64,000 nucleotides of DNA from Microvirgula aerodenitrificans DSM 15089 (lineage in GTDB: Bacteria > Pseudomonadota > Gammaproteobacteria > Burkholderiales > Aquaspirillaceae). The stretch is taken from NCBI RefSeq assembly GCF_000620105.1, contig NZ_JHVK01000003.1, forward strand, positions 124,001 through 188,000, given 5' to 3'. Positions 61,698-64,000 of this stretch are shown here, piece by piece (within the stretch, counting starts at the first letter, position 1; each line of letters starts with the position of its first letter). Both the position numbers and the translations under genes were made by a program. The notes under the pieces are model-generated. The model worked only from the letters and a program-made list of their open reading frames with translations, was not told the DNA's origin and searched no databases.

Positions 61698-62432
61698 ATG
61701 ACAGCAAACAATGACTATTTCGATCACCCGAACCGTAATGACCGGCTGGTCGATGGTGATACTGCCCGGGCTCGGGATGTGAACAAGCTGTTCGATGCGG
61801 TCAGTTCGGCGTTCACCGCTGTCGAAACGGATCTGAGCAAAACGATCACGCTCCCGGACGGCGCGACGACTGCCAGCATTCCGCCAGCACCAGCAGACCG
61901 GGCGCATCAACTGCTGGCGTTTGATTCCAGCGGCAATGTAACTGTGCTGCCGGGCGGAGGCCCGAGCGTCCGGGCGGGAAAGATGCTGATTTATGACCAG
62001 AACGGCAACCCGGTGCTGCAGATGGCGATCGACATTGCCACCGTACAGTCGGTGTACAGCGCGGCGGCAGCCGCAGCGGCTTCGCAGGTTTCGGCGTCCG
62101 CCAGCCAGGGTGCCGCAGCGGCCAGTGCAAGTCTGGCGCAGGAATGGGCATCCAGCGCAGCCGGGTTTGCTGCAGCTGCAGATTCTGCGCGGCTGCAGGC
62201 GGCGGCAGTGGCCGAATCGGTCGCTGACGGGCCGGTGGTGTCGGTCAATGGGCATCACGGCGTCGTGACCCTGAGCGCCGCCGATGTCGGCCTGACTCGT
62301 GTCGACAATACCGCCGACGTGGATAAGCCGATCAGTGACGCCCAGCGTACGGAGCTGGATGCACTGCGCCAGTACGTCGACCAGAACAAAACCACTCTCG
62401 CCACCATCCAGGCGGCAGCCCTGTCTTTCTGA
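61698..62432 (+). CDS. Tail-fibre/collar-like protein
   Basis: The 244-aa protein MTANNDYFDHPNRNDRLVDGDTARARDVNKLFDAVSSAFTAVETDLSKT has an N-terminal phage tail fibre domain, an Ala-rich helical shaft and a GLTRVDNTADVDKPISDAQRTELDAL end, the pattern repeated in many tail fibres. ATG 61698 is chosen over an earlier Met because GGAGGGG precedes it. Confidence 0.8.
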   Translation: MTANNDYFDHPNRNDRLVDGDTARARDVNKLFDAVSSAFTAVETDLSKTITLPDGATTASIPPAPADRAHQLLAFDSSGNVTVLPGGGPSVRAGKMLIYDQNGNPVLQMAIDIATVQSVYSAAAAAAASQVSASASQGAAAASASLAQEWASSAAGFAAAADSARLQAAAVAESVADGPVVSVNGHHGVVTLSAADVGLTRVDNTADVDKPISDAQRTELDALRQYVDQNKTTLATIQAAALSF

Positions 62433-62441
62433 GGATTCATC

Positions 62442-62858
62442 ATGGCAAAAACTTTTACTGCCCCATTCGCGCAAACTCCGCGCACCGCTACCGCTGTCGT
62501 CACGGCGGCGGCCGGCGCGCTGACGACTGATTCTCCGACCGGCGTTGTCGAGCTGCTGACCGCCGGCGCTGACGGCGCGATCCTGACCAGGCTGACGGCC
62601 ATGCCGCGCGCGACCGTCACGGCGTCGAGCCTGGTGCTGTATCTGTCGAGCGACGGCGGCACGACGAAACGCCTGATCGACTCGGCGCTGATGCCGGCGC
62701 AGACCATCAGCACGACAGCGCAGATCGCATCGACGACCGTTGGGAGCTACAGCGAGATTGTGCCGTTGCGGCTCGGAGCTGGTGACCGGCTCTATGTCGG
62801 GAGCCAGGTCGCACTGGCCGGCGGCATCGTGTTCCGCGCCGAATACACGGACTACTGA
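62442..62858 (+). CDS. Tail-associated beta protein (138 aa)
   Basis: MAKTFTAPFAQTPRTATAVVTAAAGALTTDSPTGVVELLTAGADGAILTRLTAMPRATVTASSLVLYLSSDGG is a beta-rich small protein common between fibre genes of podo- and siphoviruses. It probably forms a distal fibre piece or adaptor. Confidence 0.65.
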   Translation: MAKTFTAPFAQTPRTATAVVTAAAGALTTDSPTGVVELLTAGADGAILTRLTAMPRATVTASSLVLYLSSDGGTTKRLIDSALMPAQTISTTAQIASTTVGSYSEIVPLRLGAGDRLYVGSQVALAGGIVFRAEYTDY

Positions 62859-62860
62859 TC

Positions 62861-63934
62861 ATGACCTATCCGTATGGGATGCGTGGCGCACCGGCTGCTG
62901 GTGGCGGGCTGGGCGGGCTGCCTCGGCGGTCGGGTGGCAGCGGTGGTGTTGGAGGCCCGAGTGAGATCGGCAGCATTGCCTATTTCAAATCGAATCCTGG
63001 CGACCGTTATTTGCCGGCGAATGGGGCCATTCTTGATCAGGCCGCATACCCTGATCTGTATGCGGCCATTGGGCTGATTGGAGCTAATGTATTTGGGTGG
63101 ACCGCAGTAACTAGCGGGTTCGGCGGTCAGAACATCTATTCCGTTGCGACAGACGGGGCAGGGGTGTGGGTGGCGGGCGGGGGTAACGGGACGATTGCGC
63201 GCTCGACTGATAACGGCGCTACGTGGCCCGGGGGGGTCAGCGCGTTCGGCGCTACGACCATCTATTCCGTTGCGACAGACGGGGCTGGGGTGTGGGTCGC
63301 CGGTGGGGGTAACGGGACGATTGCGCGCTCGACTGATAACGGCGCTACGTGGACCGCAGTAACTAGCGGGTTCGGCGGTCGGAACATCAATTCCGTTGCG
63401 ACAGACGGTTCCGGCGTGTGGGTTGCGTGTGGGGCCTCCGGAGCGATGCAGCGCTCGACCGACAACGGTGCTACGTGGGCCGGGGTAACCAGCGCGTTCG
63501 GCACTACGATCATCAATTCCGTTGCGACAGACGGGTCTGGTGTGTGGGTCGCCGGTGGGGGTAACGGGACGATTGCGCGCTCGACTGATAACGGCGCTAC
63601 GTGGGCCGGGGTAACCAGCGCGTTCGGCACTCAGGGAATTATCTCTGTCGCCACAGACGGTTCTGGCGTGTGGGTTGCGTGTGGGGCCTCCGGAGCGATG
63701 CAGCGCTCGACCGACAACGGTGCTACGTGGGCCTGGGTAACCAGCGGGTTCGGCACTACGACCATCTATTCCGTTGCGACAGACGGGGCTGGGGTGTGGG
63801 TGGTGGGCGTGAGCAGCGGGACGATGAGTCGCTCGACTGCGTCGTATCCATACGACAAGACGAAAAAATTCATGACCCCATTTGTGACAACTTCCCCAAC
63901 CGCTGGCCGCCCTTACATCCGCGCGAGGTACTAA
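62861..63934 (+). CDS. Asp-box repeat tail-fibre tip protein
   Basis: The 357-aa protein has a Gly-rich N-terminal segment, a fibre-like domain (IGSIAYFKSNPGDRYLPANGAILDQAAYPDLYAAIG, like phage tail collar proteins) and six 42-aa repeats. Each repeat has the form SVATDGAGVWVAGG...RSTDNGATW; STDNGATW is an exact Asp-box (SxDxGxTW) as in BNR/sialidase propellers. The sixth lacks the Asp box and ends SRSTASYPYD. It probably forms a beta-propeller contacting host sugar or protein. Arrangement of two motif variants suggests recombination among repeats. Confidence 0.85.
   Translation: MTYPYGMRGAPAAGGGLGGLPRRSGGSGGVGGPSEIGSIAYFKSNPGDRYLPANGAILDQAAYPDLYAAIGLIGANVFGWTAVTSGFGGQNIYSVATDGAGVWVAGGGNGTIARSTDNGATWPGGVSAFGATTIYSVATDGAGVWVAGGGNGTIARSTDNGATWTAVTSGFGGRNINSVATDGSGVWVACGASGAMQRSTDNGATWAGVTSAFGTTIINSVATDGSGVWVAGGGNGTIARSTDNGATWAGVTSAFGTQGIISVATDGSGVWVACGASGAMQRSTDNGATWAWVTSGFGTTTIYSVATDGAGVWVVGVSSGTMSRSTASYPYDKTKKFMTPFVTTSPTAGRPYIRARY
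63140..63840 (+). repeat. Six 126-bp tandem repeats in tail-fibre gene
   Basis: TCCGTTGCGACAGACGG or a variant begins at 63140, 63266, 63392, 63518, 63644 and 63770, exactly 126 bp apart. Repeats share long identical blocks that alternate between two types (GGGNGTIAR and CGASGAMQR), so gene conversion or unequal crossing-over can change repeat number and identity. Confidence 0.92.
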
Positions 63935-64000
63935 ATGGACCTGATCAAAATTCACAACAACATCGCCACGCGCGAGCCGGTTCCTGCATTTCTCGTCGGC
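63935..64000 (+). CDS. Start of a downstream tail gene, truncated by window
   Basis: ATG 63935 directly follows the fibre-tip stop and has GAGGTA upstream. The visible product starts MDLIKIHNNIATREPVPAFLVG and continues beyond the edge. It could be another fibre or chaperone gene; too short to assign. Confidence 0.45.
   Translation, partial: MDLIKIHNNIATREPVPAFLVG

Noticed and set aside
63140-63840. Possible second CRISPR array or diversity-generating template
   Set aside because: The 126-bp units are coding and continuous without unique spacers. No reverse transcriptase or template repeat is visible, though one could lie beyond the right edge.
62852-63955. Leftward repetitive frame opposite the Asp-box gene
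   Set aside because: Repeats mirror the real 126-bp repeats of the fibre gene. The forward frame has recognisable Asp boxes and coupled neighbours.

Overview
The window is GC-rich DNA from a Gram-negative proteobacterium, most likely a betaproteobacterium. The outer-membrane and lipid A order rseP-bamA-skp-lpxD-fabZ-lpxA-lpxB (8603-16336) fits this, and the gene style resembles Neisseriales/Chromobacteriaceae, though the species cannot be fixed from sequence alone. Two parts are visible: about 16.5 kb of host chromosome, and from about 16.56 kb to the right edge the left and central part of one tailed-phage prophage whose right end lies outside the window.

Host part. A leftward cluster holds marC, cca, a prpF-like gene and a MOSC gene, with ATGA overlaps linking marC-cca-prpF. 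Next come an SpmA/SpmB-like membrane protein, a 4-OT tautomerase and a YbfB-type MFS transporter, the last divergent from a LysR regulator. A lipoprotein alpha/beta hydrolase leads into the rightward envelope-biogenesis run ending in lpxB. A tRNA-Thr (anticodon CGT) follows, and a tyrosine integrase abuts its 3' end, so this tRNA is the probable attachment site.

Prophage left arm (16.6-27.8 kb, leftward). It holds integrase, an excisionase-like gene, small hypotheticals, a low-GC DUF2971 gene followed by an integron attC-like element, an RdgC homologue, a YqaJ exonuclease fused to a long coiled coil with a probable partner annealing protein, and tiny genes. A gene-poor, hairpin-rich block (26.95-29.1 kb) follows.

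Immunity region (28.9-31.3 kb). It has lambda-like geometry: a left pair of operators, a ClpP/SDH-class serine-protease-like gene in the position of lambda rex, an S24 CI-type repressor, three right operators, and a divergent Cro-like gene. Rightward replication genes, DUF1364, RusA and a Q-like antiterminator follow.

Late region (36-64 kb, rightward). It encodes DUF2829 and Gp49 proteins, an HslV-like Ntn hydrolase, both terminase subunits, a podovirus-type portal (729 aa), scaffold, an N4-gp56-type major capsid protein, adaptor and tail proteins, a DUF4214 protein, a Ser-rich repeat protein, a 1,998-aa polyvalent injection protein with lytic transglycosylase and HExxH motifs, and a tail-fibre module ending in an Asp-box repeat protein. 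KilA-N, Rha and AntA antirepressor-type genes are scattered through it.

The most striking element is a type I-E CRISPR mini-array (four 29-nt repeats, three 32-nt spacers) inside the prophage at 60120-60331. It has an AT-rich leader with a perfect IHF consensus and no cas genes nearby. Its 3' edge abuts a degraded Rha C-terminus and it lies beside a low-GC two-gene membrane cassette. This looks like a phage-borne accessory array that would use the host's Cas machinery, a plausible inter-phage competition device.
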